Of a stretch of DNA of 64,000 nucleotides, positions 45,623 through 55,637 are shown piece by piece. The notes beneath the pieces were generated by a model, which was not told where the DNA came from, made no database searches, and saw only the letters and a program-made list of their open reading frames with translations. Each line of letters opens with the position of its first letter. The first letter of the stretch is position 1. The stretch is from Nocardioides daedukensis (GTDB lineage Bacteria; Actinomycetota; Actinomycetes; Propionibacteriales; Nocardioidaceae). The position numbers and the translations under genes are program-made. The stretch lies in assembly GCF_013408415.1 (NCBI RefSeq), contig NZ_JACCAA010000001.1, positions 744,001 to 808,000 on the forward strand, in the 5' to 3' direction.

Positions 45623-46246
45623 TCAGACGCTGGACTGGCCACCGGGCTTGGGCGCCTGCCAGTTGCGGCGGAGTGCGACGAGGCGCCAGACCAGGCAGAG
45701 CAGTCCACCGATCGCGGCCAGGTAGAGGGGCTGCCCGAACTCGTGGAGCACGGCCACGACAGCGGCTCCGGCGAGAGCAGGGGTGGCATAGAGCTCACCG
45801 CGGAAGACCACCGGGACCCGCCCGGCCAGGACGTCGCGGATCATGCCGCCGCCGATCCCGGTGACCATCCCCATCAACGCCGCCGGAACCGGCCCGAGGC
45901 CATACTCCATCGCCTTGATCGCACCGGTGACACAGAACAGCGAGAGCCCGAAGGCGTCCAGGACGTTGATGTGTCGCTCGATCCGCGCCAACGCCGGATG
46001 GGCGAAGAAACAGAGCAGTCCAGCCGTGACCGGGACCAGGAGATAGCGCCAGTCGGCGAGCGCCGCAGGTGGCGTGGCATCGATCAGGACGTCCCGGATG
46101 AACCCGCCGCCCAGGCCGGTCGCCCCGGCCAGGACCAGCACTCCGAACAGGTCGAGATCCTTGCGGATGGCGACCAGCGCACCGGACATCGCGAACACGA
46201 AGATGCCGAGGAGGTCGAGGCTGACCAGGATCGACATCGGGCTCAT
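45623..46246 (-). CDS. TRIC-type (YadS/UPF0126) cation channel family protein
   Basis: 207 residues with seven predicted helices. The duplicated GGGFIRDVL (about 47) and GGGMIRDVL (about 134) motifs identify the prokaryotic TRIC family, a trimeric K+-selective channel. A further upstream ATG at 46255 is possible but less likely. Confidence 0.9.
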   Translation of the reverse strand: MSPMSILVSLDLLGIFVFAMSGALVAIRKDLDLFGVLVLAGATGLGGGFIRDVLIDATPPAALADWRYLLVPVTAGLLCFFAHPALARIERHINVLDAFGLSLFCVTGAIKAMEYGLGPVPAALMGMVTGIGGGMIRDVLAGRVPVVFRGELYATPALAGAAVVAVLHEFGQPLYLAAIGGLLCLVWRLVALRRNWQAPKPGGQSSV

Positions 46247-46367
46247 GGAGCTGAGGCTATCGTCGCCGACGGTGGCGCGCCGCCCTCGCTCCCCCGACGC
46301 CGAGCGTGGCTGGCGTAGGCTCATCGCACACCGGAGAAGGATCCACACGACAAGGACGAGAGAGACG

Positions 46368-47387
46368 ATGCTGCACCTCACGCTCGCAGGGCTGAGTGAG
46401 GACAAGAAGCGTCTACTCCTCGTCAGTGACAAGGGCGAGGAGTTCAGCCTCACCGTGGACGACAAGCTCCGGGCCGCCCTGCGCGGCGAGCACGCCCGCC
46501 TCGGCCAGTTGGAGATTCAGATGGAAAGCACGCTCCGTCCCCGTGACATCCAGGCCCGCATCCGCGCTGGTGAGTCACCCGAGTCAGTCGCCCAGGCGGC
46601 ACACACGACGGTCGACAAGATCCTGCCGTTCGCGAACCCCGTCCTCGCCGAGCGCGAGCACATTGCCCAGCGCGCCCAGAGATCTTCGGTACGCCGTCGC
46701 AGCGGCGACTCCGGTGCCCGCACGCTGGGCGAGGCCGTCTCCGCCCAGTACAGCCAGCTGAACCTGCACAGCAACACCGTGCAGTGGGACGCCTGGCGTC
46801 GCGAGGACGGCCGGTGGACCCTCACCGCCGCCTATGTCGCGGGCAAGAAGAAGGGCACCGCGCGGTTCACCTTCGACCCTCCCGGCAACTACGTGACGAT
46901 GGAGAATGACGAGGCTCGCTGGCTGGTGGGTGAGGCACCCACGAGCACCCCGGCCGCCCCGGATCGCGACGACCTCCAGAAGGCCCGGCAACGCCGCCTC
47001 AGCGCCATCCCCGAGGACGAGCTGCCCTTGGGCGACGACGCCATCTCGCTGGTCACCGATGCGCCGGCCCCCACCCCGGAGGAAGACCCCGACGAGTCGA
47101 CGGTGGACCTGACCGAGGCCGCCCGCGCGGTGCGTGAGGTCGAGCAGGCCCCGGAGACAACCCCCGAGACTGCGCCGGACCCCGCCTTCGAGGCGACGCC
47201 CGAGCCGTTGTCGGAGGTGCCCCGCGCACCCGCCGAGGAGCGAGCAGACAGCGCCGAGACGGGCCGTGACTCGGATCCTGAGCCTGAGCCCGAACGGCAG
47301 CCGACCCGCAAGCCGGCCCGCAAGAAGGGTCGCGCCTCGGTGCCGAGCTGGGACGAGATCATGTTCGGCGGCGGCAAGCAGGACTGA
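46368..47387 (+). CDS. sepH: SepH cell-division regulator
   Basis: 339 residues. An N-terminal DUF3071 domain (about 1-165) with a helix-turn-helix-like segment, an acidic Pro/Glu-rich linker, and the conserved C-terminal motif SVPSWDEIMFGG. SepH binds FtsZ and promotes Z-ring assembly in Streptomyces and mycobacteria. The linker length is typical. Confidence 0.93.
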   Translation: MLHLTLAGLSEDKKRLLLVSDKGEEFSLTVDDKLRAALRGEHARLGQLEIQMESTLRPRDIQARIRAGESPESVAQAAHTTVDKILPFANPVLAEREHIAQRAQRSSVRRRSGDSGARTLGEAVSAQYSQLNLHSNTVQWDAWRREDGRWTLTAAYVAGKKKGTARFTFDPPGNYVTMENDEARWLVGEAPTSTPAAPDRDDLQKARQRRLSAIPEDELPLGDDAISLVTDAPAPTPEEDPDESTVDLTEAARAVREVEQAPETTPETAPDPAFEATPEPLSEVPRAPAEERADSAETGRDSDPEPEPERQPTRKPARKKGRASVPSWDEIMFGGGKQD

Positions 47388-47439
47388 TTTCTTTGCGTCG
47401 GGGCCCTCACGGGCGGGAGTTCTCCCCTAGGCTCCTGAC

Positions 47440-49437
47440 ATGTCCTACTTTGTGACCGGCGCCACAGGATTCATCGGGCGATTCCTCGTGCCCGAGCTCC
47501 TGGGCAATCGCCAGGGCGAGATCTTCGTCCTGTGCCGTGAGTCCTCACTGCCCAGGATGCAGCAGCTGATCAGTCGCTGGGGCTCCGAGCGGGTGGTGCC
47601 GGTGATCGGCGACCTCGGTGCACCCGACCTCGGTGTCGATCCCGAATGGATCGCGGAGCATGGCGGGGAAGTCGAGCACTTCTTCCACCTCGCCGCGATC
47701 TATGACATGACAGCGGACGACGCCACCAACGACGCGATGAACGTCGAGGGCACCCACAACGCGCTCTCGTTGGCCCGCTCGCTGGAGGTCTCCGCCTTCC
47801 ACCAGGTCTCCTCGGTGGCGGCCGCCGGGACCCATCACGGCGTGTTCGACGAGACCATGTTCGACGAGGGTCAGCACCTGCCCTCGCCGTATCACCGCAC
47901 CAAGTTCGAGTCCGAGAAGATCGTCCGCGAGTCCGGGCTGCCGTGGCGGGTCTATCGTCCGGCGATCGTGGTGGGTCACTCCGAGACCGGAGAGATGGAC
48001 AAGGTCGATGGGCCCTACTACTTCTTCCCCGTGCTGAAGCGCCTGCGGGACTCGCTGCCGGCCTGGCTGCCCCTGCTCGGCCTGGACCTGGGCAACACCA
48101 ATGTGGTCCCGGTCGACTACGTGGCCAGGGCGATGGACCACCTGGCTCACCTGCCCGGTCACGACGGCAAGGCGTTCCACCTGGTCAACCCCGATCCCCA
48201 GCCGGTCGTCGACATGATCAACGCGTTCTGCGGTGCCGCCGGGGCGCCCCGGTTCGCCACTCCCCTGCGTCGCGTGCCCACCGAGTCCGCGCTCGGCGCG
48301 TTGCCGAAGAGGCTGCGTCCGCTCAACGTGATCAACTCCGCGCTGCGCAGCGCCCCGGCCCAGGCGATGCTCGGCCAGACCGCCGGTCGTGCCGGCATCC
48401 CGCCCGAGATCCTGTCCCACTCCAGCTTCGAGTCGACCTTCGACTCACGCCGTACCCAGCAGGCGCTGGCCGGGTCAGGAATCGACGTGCCCGACCTGGA
48501 GAGCTATGCCGGCGTGCTGTGGTCCTTCTGGGAGGAGAACCTCGACCAGACGACCGCCCGGGATCAAGATGTACGTCGTGCCCTCGAGGGTCGCCACGTG
48601 GTGATCACCGGCGCCTCGTCCGGCATCGGCCAGGTCACCGCGCTGAAGGTGGCCCAGGCCGGCGGCATCCCTGTCCTGGTCGCCCGTGGCCGCGAGAAGC
48701 TCGGGGACCTCAAGGCCACCATCGAGATGCGCGGCGGGCAGGCCCATGTCTTCCCCTGCGACCTCTCCGACCTCGAGGCGATCGACACGTTGTGCGAGCG
48801 CCTGTCGAACGAGCTCCCGTCGGTGGACTACCTGGTCAACAACGCCGGCCGCTCGATCCGGCGTTCGATCAGGTTGAGCCACGACCGGTTCCACGACTTC
48901 GAGCGCACCATGCAGCTGAACTACTTCGGAGCGATTCGGCTGATCATGGGGCTCTTCCCCGTGATGCGCGAGCAGAAGCGCAGCCACATCGTGAACATCT
49001 CCTCGATCGGGGTGCAGACCAACCCACCACGCTTCGCGGCGTACGTCGCCTCCAAGGCCGCGCTCGACTCCTGGAGCAACGTGGTGGCGTCCGAGGTGGT
49101 CGGCGACGGGATCACCTTCACCAACGTGCACATGCCGCTGGTGAAGACGCCGATGATCGCGCCCACGAAGATCTATGACAAGTTCCCCACCATCTCCCCG
49201 GCGCAGGCGGCCGACGTAGTGATCAAGGCACTGGTGGAGAAGCCGCACGAGCTGAACACCGTGCTGGGCAACGCCGGCGCGGTCGCGCACACGGTCGCCC
49301 CGAAGGCCGCCTTCCGGGTGCTGAACATGGCCTATCACGTGTTCCCGGACTCCGCGGCCGCTCGCGGCTCCGACGACGCGAAGCGAGAGAGCGAGCAGGT
49401 CATGCTCGCCCGCCTCTTCAAGGGCATCCACTGGTGA
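47440..49437 (+). CDS. Double SDR protein: extended epimerase-type reductase plus classical short-chain dehydrogenase
   Basis: 665 residues. Residues 1-370 are an extended SDR (VTGATGFIGRFLVPELL at 5-21, active YHRTK at about 151). Residues 385-665 are a classical SDR (VITGASSGIGQVTAL at about 388, NNAG, catalytic YVASK at about 532). Mycobacterial proteins of this architecture act as fatty acyl-CoA or fatty aldehyde reductases. A role in wax or surface lipid synthesis is likely but not proven. Confidence 0.88.
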   Translation: MSYFVTGATGFIGRFLVPELLGNRQGEIFVLCRESSLPRMQQLISRWGSERVVPVIGDLGAPDLGVDPEWIAEHGGEVEHFFHLAAIYDMTADDATNDAMNVEGTHNALSLARSLEVSAFHQVSSVAAAGTHHGVFDETMFDEGQHLPSPYHRTKFESEKIVRESGLPWRVYRPAIVVGHSETGEMDKVDGPYYFFPVLKRLRDSLPAWLPLLGLDLGNTNVVPVDYVARAMDHLAHLPGHDGKAFHLVNPDPQPVVDMINAFCGAAGAPRFATPLRRVPTESALGALPKRLRPLNVINSALRSAPAQAMLGQTAGRAGIPPEILSHSSFESTFDSRRTQQALAGSGIDVPDLESYAGVLWSFWEENLDQTTARDQDVRRALEGRHVVITGASSGIGQVTALKVAQAGGIPVLVARGREKLGDLKATIEMRGGQAHVFPCDLSDLEAIDTLCERLSNELPSVDYLVNNAGRSIRRSIRLSHDRFHDFERTMQLNYFGAIRLIMGLFPVMREQKRSHIVNISSIGVQTNPPRFAAYVASKAALDSWSNVVASEVVGDGITFTNVHMPLVKTPMIAPTKIYDKFPTISPAQAADVVIKALVEKPHELNTVLGNAGAVAHTVAPKAAFRVLNMAYHVFPDSAAARGSDDAKRESEQVMLARLFKGIHW

Positions 49438-49450
49438 TGCCCGGCGCGGG

Positions 49451-50254
49451 CTACTCCACCGGTCGGTCGGGGTCGGTGATCCAGTCGCTCCACGAGCCCG
49501 GATAGAGCGCTGCGCTGACGCCGACGAGCTCGAGAGCGAGTACGTCGTGAGCAGCCGTCACGCCCGACCCGCAGTAGACCGCCACCTCGGTGTCCGGCAC
49601 GGCGCCGACACCGGCATAGGTCTGCGCCAGCTCGTGACCGCTGCGGAAGTGGCCCGTGTCGTCGACGTTGGCCGACGTGGGCACGTTGACGGCACCCGGG
49701 ATGTGCCCGGCGACCGGGTCGACCGGCTCGACCTCGCCGCGGTAGCGCTCCGGGGCACGGGCATCGATGAGCACCGGGACCTCGGGGACACCGGACGCCT
49801 CGACCACCGGCATCCCTCCCGGTTCGCCGTCGAAGTCACCCGGCTCGATCGGCCCAGCGCCGGTCTCGATCTCCCCACCCTCGGCCTGCCACGCCGCCCA
49901 GGCACCGTCGAGCACCCGGACGTCCTGGTGGCCGTAGTGGCGCAACAGCCACCAGCAGCGTGCGGCCGCATGCCCGAGCCAGTCGTCGTACACCACCACC
50001 GGGCGGTCGTTGCTGACACCGCAACGACGCATCGCCTCCACGAAGGTCTGCGGGTCCGGCAACGGGTGCCGACCGCCTTCGCCCGGGGGCGCGGCGAGGT
50101 CGTGGTCGAGATCGACGTACGCCGCTCCCGGCACGTGGCCGCTCTCGAACTCCTCAAGGCCCGCGGGCCCGCCCATCCGGTAGCGCACGTCGAGGATGGT
50201 CGCGCCGGAGCGCTGGTGGCGCAGTTCTGCTGCCGAGATCAGTGGACTGGTCAT
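49451..50254 (-). CDS. Sulfurtransferase (two-domain rhodanese)
   Basis: 267 residues. Two rhodanese domains; the second has active-site Cys in VYCGSGVTAAHD (about 228) and the first is catalytically silent (DDWLGHAAAR). It may use thiosulfate or 3-mercaptopyruvate. The CGSGVTA loop resembles that of mercaptopyruvate sulfurtransferases. Confidence 0.9.
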   Translation of the reverse strand: MTSPLISAAELRHQRSGATILDVRYRMGGPAGLEEFESGHVPGAAYVDLDHDLAAPPGEGGRHPLPDPQTFVEAMRRCGVSNDRPVVVYDDWLGHAAARCWWLLRHYGHQDVRVLDGAWAAWQAEGGEIETGAGPIEPGDFDGEPGGMPVVEASGVPEVPVLIDARAPERYRGEVEPVDPVAGHIPGAVNVPTSANVDDTGHFRSGHELAQTYAGVGAVPDTEVAVYCGSGVTAAHDVLALELVGVSAALYPGSWSDWITDPDRPVE

Positions 50255-50309
50255 GGACCCAGTCTGCCCGCCCGTTGGTGCCCGCGGGCGCGTGGCATCA
50301 TTGCGCCCC

Positions 50310-50972
50310 GTGGCTGAACTTCACTTCTTCACCGGCACGATGGACTCCGGCAAGAGCACGCTCGCGCTGCAGACCAACCACAACCACGCCGCGCGAGGAC
50401 GGATCGGCCGCATCTTCACCACCCACGACCGGGCCGGCGAGGCAACGCTCTCCTCACGCCTGGGGCTGACCCACGCGGCGCTCGAGGTGTCCACCGACTT
50501 CGACTTCTGGCGCTATGTGGTCGACACGCTGACCCAGGGTGGACGCATCGACTACCTGATCTGCGACGAGGGACAGTTCTACACCTCCGAGCAGGTCGAC
50601 CAGCTCGCCAAGATCGTCGACGAGCTCCAGATCGACGTCTTCGCCTTCGGCATCCTGACCGACTTCCGCTCCCAGCTCTTCCCGGGCAGCGCGCGCTTCG
50701 TCGAGCTGGCGGACCGGATGAACGTGCTCCAGGTCGAGGCCCTGTGCTGGTGCGGCAAGCGAGCCACGCACAATGCCCGCACCGAGAACGGCGCCATGGT
50801 CACCGAGGGTGACCAGGTCGTGGTCGGCGACGTCGAGGACCGTGAGTCGGACCCGGCGGACCCCGCTGACATCGCCTACGAGGTGCTCTGCCGCCAGCAC
50901 CACCGGCGCAAGCTCACGGCTGCGCGCGCGAAGGCCGTGTCGCTGGCGCCCGATCCGTTGCCGTTCGGCTGA
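50310..50972 (+). CDS. tdk: Thymidine kinase
   Basis: 220 residues from GTG 50310. Type II thymidine kinase: P-loop GTMDSGKST (about 9), ICDEGQFYT (about 88, catalytic Glu), GILTDFRSQLF lasso region and a zinc-binding CWCGKRATHNAR pattern (about 149), with a further Cys at about 193. Confidence 0.92.
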   Translation: MAELHFFTGTMDSGKSTLALQTNHNHAARGRIGRIFTTHDRAGEATLSSRLGLTHAALEVSTDFDFWRYVVDTLTQGGRIDYLICDEGQFYTSEQVDQLAKIVDELQIDVFAFGILTDFRSQLFPGSARFVELADRMNVLQVEALCWCGKRATHNARTENGAMVTEGDQVVVGDVEDRESDPADPADIAYEVLCRQHHRRKLTAARAKAVSLAPDPLPFG

Positions 50973-51032
50973 TCCGTCCCGCGACCGGGTCCTGCCTCGG
51001 TCATCAGCGCGGCCACAAAAAGCCCGCGAGGA

Positions 51033-52169
51033 TCAGTCGATGATGATCGGGATCATCATCTCGTCGGCCGTCAACGAGCCGTGCATGCCGACCAGCGTGT
51101 TCTCATAGCCGAAGTCGCGCGTCGAGACGATCGCGTTGTCCCCGCGGCAGGCGATCATCACGTCGCCCAGGCGGGAGCGGACGGGATGTGCCACCGGACC
51201 GAACCATCCCTTGCCGATCACCTCGTCCCGGGTCAACACCTCGGCGCGGTCGCCCAGCTCGGAGCGCCAGGTGGCCACGACGTCCTCGACCGCACCGGGA
51301 CGGCAGTAGAGGTGCCGGAACCGGGCCTCTCCCCCCATCAGCGCGACGCCGTCGCGCAGGTGCGTCTGCTCGTCGACGTCGACGCGGGACGTCATCGGCA
51401 CGTCGACCATCCCGTGGTCGGCGACGACCACCAGCCGCACGCTCGAGGGCAACGACTCACGCAGCTGCTCCGCCTCGGCGTCGATCATCGCGAGCTGCTG
51501 CAGCCACGCGGTCGAGGCCACCCCGAACTTGTGGCCGGTCCAGTCCAGGTCACTGTCATAGAGATAGGTCAGCGAGGGCCCACGCCCGGCGGCAGCGATC
51601 GCGCCGGCCAGCCGTTCCCCGATCTTGTCGGCGCCGACATAGTCCGCGCCACGGTGCGCCGCCCGGGTCAGACCGGAGTCCTCAAAGGCACGCTTGTTCA
51701 CCGAGGTCACCTGCACCCCGGCCCGCTGGAGCTGGGCGAAGGCGGTGTCGTTCGGCTGCCACTCGACCGGGTCGACGCTCCTGTCCCAGTCGAGGTGGTT
51801 GAGCAGCCTGTCGGTGCCCGGGATCCGGGCGGTGAAGCCGACCAGTCCGTGCTGGCCGGGCGCCAGACCGGTGCCGAGCGAGGTGAGGGAGGTGGCCGTC
51901 GTCGACGGGACCCCGGCAGTCCCGGGACGCGAGGTCAGCTCCGAGAGGTAGGGCGCGGCGTGCGCATAACGCTGCAACAGCTGCTGGCCCAGCCCGTCGA
52001 TCAGGAACACCACGTAGCCCTCGGCCGACGGAAGCTCCAGGTCGCTGGGCACGCTGCCCAGCGGTGAGCCGAGCGCGGACGCGACGGCAGGGACGACATC
52101 GGCCAGCGAGCGCACGGAGTACGCCGGCTCGACGAGCGCGGCGCCATTCTCGTGCACGGGAGCCGCCAT
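51033..52169 (-). CDS. Alkaline phosphatase-fold enzyme (nucleotide pyrophosphatase/phosphodiesterase family)
   Basis: 378 residues. Metal-binding FLIDGLG (about 55), nucleophile region PSTTATSLTSLGTG (about 88), DSDLDWTGHKFG (about 206), VVADHGM (about 249) and a late MHGSLTADEM, all as in type I phosphodiesterases. No signal peptide, so cytosolic. Its ATG overlaps the DUF5998 stop (TGATG). Confidence 0.9.
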   Translation of the reverse strand: MAAPVHENGAALVEPAYSVRSLADVVPAVASALGSPLGSVPSDLELPSAEGYVVFLIDGLGQQLLQRYAHAAPYLSELTSRPGTAGVPSTTATSLTSLGTGLAPGQHGLVGFTARIPGTDRLLNHLDWDRSVDPVEWQPNDTAFAQLQRAGVQVTSVNKRAFEDSGLTRAAHRGADYVGADKIGERLAGAIAAAGRGPSLTYLYDSDLDWTGHKFGVASTAWLQQLAMIDAEAEQLRESLPSSVRLVVVADHGMVDVPMTSRVDVDEQTHLRDGVALMGGEARFRHLYCRPGAVEDVVATWRSELGDRAEVLTRDEVIGKGWFGPVAHPVRSRLGDVMIACRGDNAIVSTRDFGYENTLVGMHGSLTADEMMIPIIID

Positions 52170-52768
52170 CAGTGCTGGGCGTTGCCGTGCGTGGCAGCCG
52201 AGAGCGAGCCGGCGAAGGCCAGCAGTGAGTTCACCGCGTCGTGGCCCTCTGCTGCGGCCGAGACGCGCAGGGAGAAGTCATCGGCGGCCAGCACCCCGGT
52301 GTAACCGTGGTCTGCCTCGCACTGCGGGTCGGCGCACGCGGCCGGTTCCAGGTCGATGCGTCCCACGCCGCCCCAGCCGACGGTGAGCACTGCCTCGGCA
52401 GCGGGCTGCGGTCCGGACGTCGGGTTCGCCACCATCCGGGTGACCACCACGGACCGGACCGAGGAGAGTGCGATCGCCTCGGTCGACGTCGAGGTGTAGG
52501 GCTGCGGCAGCAGGTCGTCGCCGGCGTGCTCGTCGGTGTGCGCCAGGATCAGCCGCGTCGGGGTGAGCACGACGACGGTGATGTGACGACGTACCTCGTC
52601 ACGCTCGATGGTGGGCTCGTGGTGGACGTAGTAGGAGACGACTTCCTCCCCCGCCACGGCACCCCCGACACCGTCGGCGACGACCTCGGGGTAGTAGCCG
52701 GTCCGGTCGATGGCGGCCCTCAACGCCGCAGGAGTGCCAGAGGAGTCGCTCAGTCCACGGTTGCGCAT
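52169..52768 (-). CDS. DUF5998 protein
   Basis: 199 residues. Conserved core actinobacterial protein with a central HEPTIERDEVRRHITVVVLTPTRL region and ADPQCEADHGYTG; no known activity. It is co-translated with the phosphodiesterase, as in most actinobacteria, which suggests a shared role. Confidence 0.88.
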   Translation of the reverse strand: MRNRGLSDSSGTPAALRAAIDRTGYYPEVVADGVGGAVAGEEVVSYYVHHEPTIERDEVRRHITVVVLTPTRLILAHTDEHAGDDLLPQPYTSTSTEAIALSSVRSVVVTRMVANPTSGPQPAAEAVLTVGWGGVGRIDLEPAACADPQCEADHGYTGVLAADDFSLRVSAAAEGHDAVNSLLAFAGSLSAATHGNAQH

Positions 52769-52839
52769 GTGTCCGAGTCTGTCACGCGGGGCGCACGGCC
52801 GGAAAAGCGCAGCCTTCCCGGCCCTCGCCCCCGATCCCC

Positions 52840-55545
52840 TCAGCCCGGGATGGTGTCGCCTGGGTCAGCGTTGAGGCGACGGACGAACCAGTCGGAGCGC
52901 AGGTCCGCCACCGGTTCGACACGACCCTCGGCAGTGAGCACGGTGGCGGCATCCTTGCCGGCCAGGACCAGCGAGAGCACGATCGAGCGCAGTGCCGGGA
53001 AGTCGTTCTTCAACCGTGCCAGCAGCATGATCAGGGTCTCGATCCGGTCGACGTCGACCACCTCGCTGCCGCGATAGCCGAAGAGCATCGGCGAGCTCTT
53101 GATCTCCCGGGTCATCGCCCGAGCCTCGTGCTGGTTCAACGGCGGGATCCGGTAGGCCCTGTCGCCGAGCAGCTCGGTCAGCGGCCCCGAGATCCCGAAG
53201 GACACCACCGGCCCGAACAGCGGGTCCTCCACTGCGCCGATGCCGACCGGGACTCCCGGCGGGGCGCTCTTCTGTACGACGAACCCTGCCGAGGCCGGAT
53301 CGGTGATCACCTCGAGCAGTGACTCGAAGCCGTCGCGCATCTCGTCCTCGTCGTCGATCGCGCGCCAGACGTGGGCCAGGTCGGGACGATTGCGCAGGTG
53401 CTCGGCAGTTGCCTTGAGGATCACGTTCCAGCCGAGCTTGTGCCCCGCCTCGATCGCCTCCTCGAGCGTGGTCACCGGGATCGGTTCCCACAGCTCGACG
53501 TTGTAGGCGGCCAGCAGGTCGCGCAGCTCGTGGAACTCGAGGTCGCGCCCCTCCGGGGTGTTCATCAGGATCGTGTTGATCAGCAGCTTCGCCGCCTGGG
53601 TGTCGACCGTCTCGACCTCGACAGGCTCGCCCTCCTCGGGGGTGCGCAACCAGACGGCGTACTCCACGACGTGGGCCAGCGCCCGCACCGCTGCTTCGAC
53701 CGCGGGATAGGAGGGAACCGAGCCGCGACCTGCCGTCGACCCCGCCACGTCCGGGACCCGGAGCAGCTCGGGGACACCCTCGGCGCCGAGGAAGGTGGAG
53801 ACCAGCGGCTTGTCCGACTGCTCCCCCACGGCGGCCAGGACGTTGGCGACCTCCTCGCCGGTGACGTTGAGCGGCGGGATGTAGACCGCGACCACGGCGT
53901 CCACGTCGGGATCGTCGATGGCCGCGTCCAGTGCGTCCTCGAAGTCCTCGGCCGTGGCATCCGCACCCAGGGCCACCGACTTGCTGACCACCAGACCGAC
54001 GGATGCGGCGGCGTCGTTGGCCAGCAGCCCGAGGGCGTCGGAGTTGCCGACCACGGCGACCCGTCGTCCCGTCGGCAGCGGCTGGTGGGCCAGCAGCTGG
54101 GCGACGTCGAACATCTCCTCCAGCGTGTCGACCTGGATGATCCCGGCCTGTCGGAACATCGCATCGACTGCTTGCTGGGGCGCGGCGATGGTGCGCACGG
54201 CGTGCCCCATCGGCACACCCTGCGTGGTGCGCCCCGAGCGGACCGCCACCACCGGCTTGCGGCGCGAGACCCGGCGAGCGATCCGGGAGAACTTCCGCGG
54301 GTTACCGATCGACTCCAGGTAGAGCAGCACGACCTCGGTTGTGTCGTCCTCCTCCCAGTACTGGAGAAGATCGTTGCCCGAGACGTCGGCACGGTTGCCG
54401 GCGCTGACGAACGTGGACAGGCCGAGGCCCCGGTTGTAGACCTTCTCCAGGATCGCCGAGCCCAGGGCACCGGACTGGCAGAAGAAGCCGGCACGGCCCC
54501 GCGGTGGCATCAGCCCGGACAGGGAGGCGTTCAGCGAGCGCTCGGGATCGGTGTTGATGATGCCCAGGCAGTTCGGGCCGATCAGTCGCAAGCCGTACGA
54601 GCGAGCGAGCCCGACCAGGCGACGCTGCCTGCGGCGCCCCTCGTCACCGGTCTCGGCGAACCCCGACGAGATGACGATCAGCCCGTGCACGCCCTTGGCT
54701 GCACAGTCCAGGACGACGTCCTGCACGGCAGAGGCGGGGACGGCGACGATCGCGAGGTCGACCTCACCGGGGATCTCGGTGACCGAGGAATAGGCGGGCA
54801 GGCCGGAGACCGCGTCGGCGGAGGGGTTGACCGCATAGACGACGCCGGTGAAGTCAGCGGTGATCAGGTTGCGCACCAGTGCCTGGCCGATCGTGTCCTG
54901 GCGGCGGCTGGCGCCGACGACCGCGACCGAGCGGGCATTGAAGAAGCGTGAGATCGAGGCCGACTCCGCCCGGTGCTCACGGTTCTCCATCACCCCGATC
55001 GCGGTCGTGGTCGGATCGATGTCGAACTGGAGACTCATCACGCCGTCCTCGAAGCCACCGGCGACGTGGTAGCCGGCGTCCTTGAACGTGGTGATCATCC
55101 GGCGGTTGTCGGGCAGCACCTCGGCGGTGAACTTCTCGACGCCGAGCTCGCGGCCGGCCTGGGCGAGGTTCTCGAGCAGGATCTGGGCCAGCCCGCGTCC
55201 GTGGTGCTGGTCCTCGACGAGGAAGGCAACCTCGGCCTCACCGGGCTTGATCACGTCATAGCGACCGACCGCGATCATCCGGTCGGCCAGGATCACCACG
55301 AAGGCGACCCGGTCGTGGTGATCGACATTGGTGAACCGCTTCACGTCACGCTCGGAGAGCGTCGGCATCGGCGAGAAGAAGCGGTAGTACTTCGATTCCT
55401 CCGAGACGCGCGAATAGAAGTCGACGAGCAGCTGGTCGTCCTCCGGACGGATCGGGCGCACGTGCGCGGTGCTGCCATCGAGGAGGAGGACATCGGCAGA
55501 CCAGTGTCGCGGTGGCGTCGGAGTGCTGCTCTCGGTCGAGATCAC
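52840..55545 (-). CDS. GNAT acetyltransferase fused to acyl-CoA synthetase-like domains (Pat-type)
   Basis: About 901 residues from GTG 55545 (ATG 55572 is an alternative). Order: GNAT at about 25-170 (DQHHGRGLAQILLENLA), CoA-binding domain (about 200-320), succinyl-CoA-ligase-like domain (about 330-480), and an ATP-grasp domain in the last 220. Proteins of this order acetylate lysines of acyl-CoA synthetases. The ligase His signature SHTG is not seen at the expected place (it reads HAVR), which suggests the synthetase part is regulatory. It is divergent from parC. Confidence 0.85.
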   Translation of the reverse strand: MISTESSTPTPPRHWSADVLLLDGSTAHVRPIRPEDDQLLVDFYSRVSEESKYYRFFSPMPTLSERDVKRFTNVDHHDRVAFVVILADRMIAVGRYDVIKPGEAEVAFLVEDQHHGRGLAQILLENLAQAGRELGVEKFTAEVLPDNRRMITTFKDAGYHVAGGFEDGVMSLQFDIDPTTTAIGVMENREHRAESASISRFFNARSVAVVGASRRQDTIGQALVRNLITADFTGVVYAVNPSADAVSGLPAYSSVTEIPGEVDLAIVAVPASAVQDVVLDCAAKGVHGLIVISSGFAETGDEGRRRQRRLVGLARSYGLRLIGPNCLGIINTDPERSLNASLSGLMPPRGRAGFFCQSGALGSAILEKVYNRGLGLSTFVSAGNRADVSGNDLLQYWEEDDTTEVVLLYLESIGNPRKFSRIARRVSRRKPVVAVRSGRTTQGVPMGHAVRTIAAPQQAVDAMFRQAGIIQVDTLEEMFDVAQLLAHQPLPTGRRVAVVGNSDALGLLANDAAASVGLVVSKSVALGADATAEDFEDALDAAIDDPDVDAVVAVYIPPLNVTGEEVANVLAAVGEQSDKPLVSTFLGAEGVPELLRVPDVAGSTAGRGSVPSYPAVEAAVRALAHVVEYAVWLRTPEEGEPVEVETVDTQAAKLLINTILMNTPEGRDLEFHELRDLLAAYNVELWEPIPVTTLEEAIEAGHKLGWNVILKATAEHLRNRPDLAHVWRAIDDEDEMRDGFESLLEVITDPASAGFVVQKSAPPGVPVGIGAVEDPLFGPVVSFGISGPLTELLGDRAYRIPPLNQHEARAMTREIKSSPMLFGYRGSEVVDVDRIETLIMLLARLKNDFPALRSIVLSLVLAGKDAATVLTAEGRVEPVADLRSDWFVRRLNADPGDTIPG

Positions 55546-55637
55546 ATCACGAAATCTAGCGGGTGCGGCCATGCTGGTGCGCCTTGGGCGGCGTGCCCAC
55601 CGCGATTCCCCGGACCGCAGAGGGGAGAATGCGCCAC

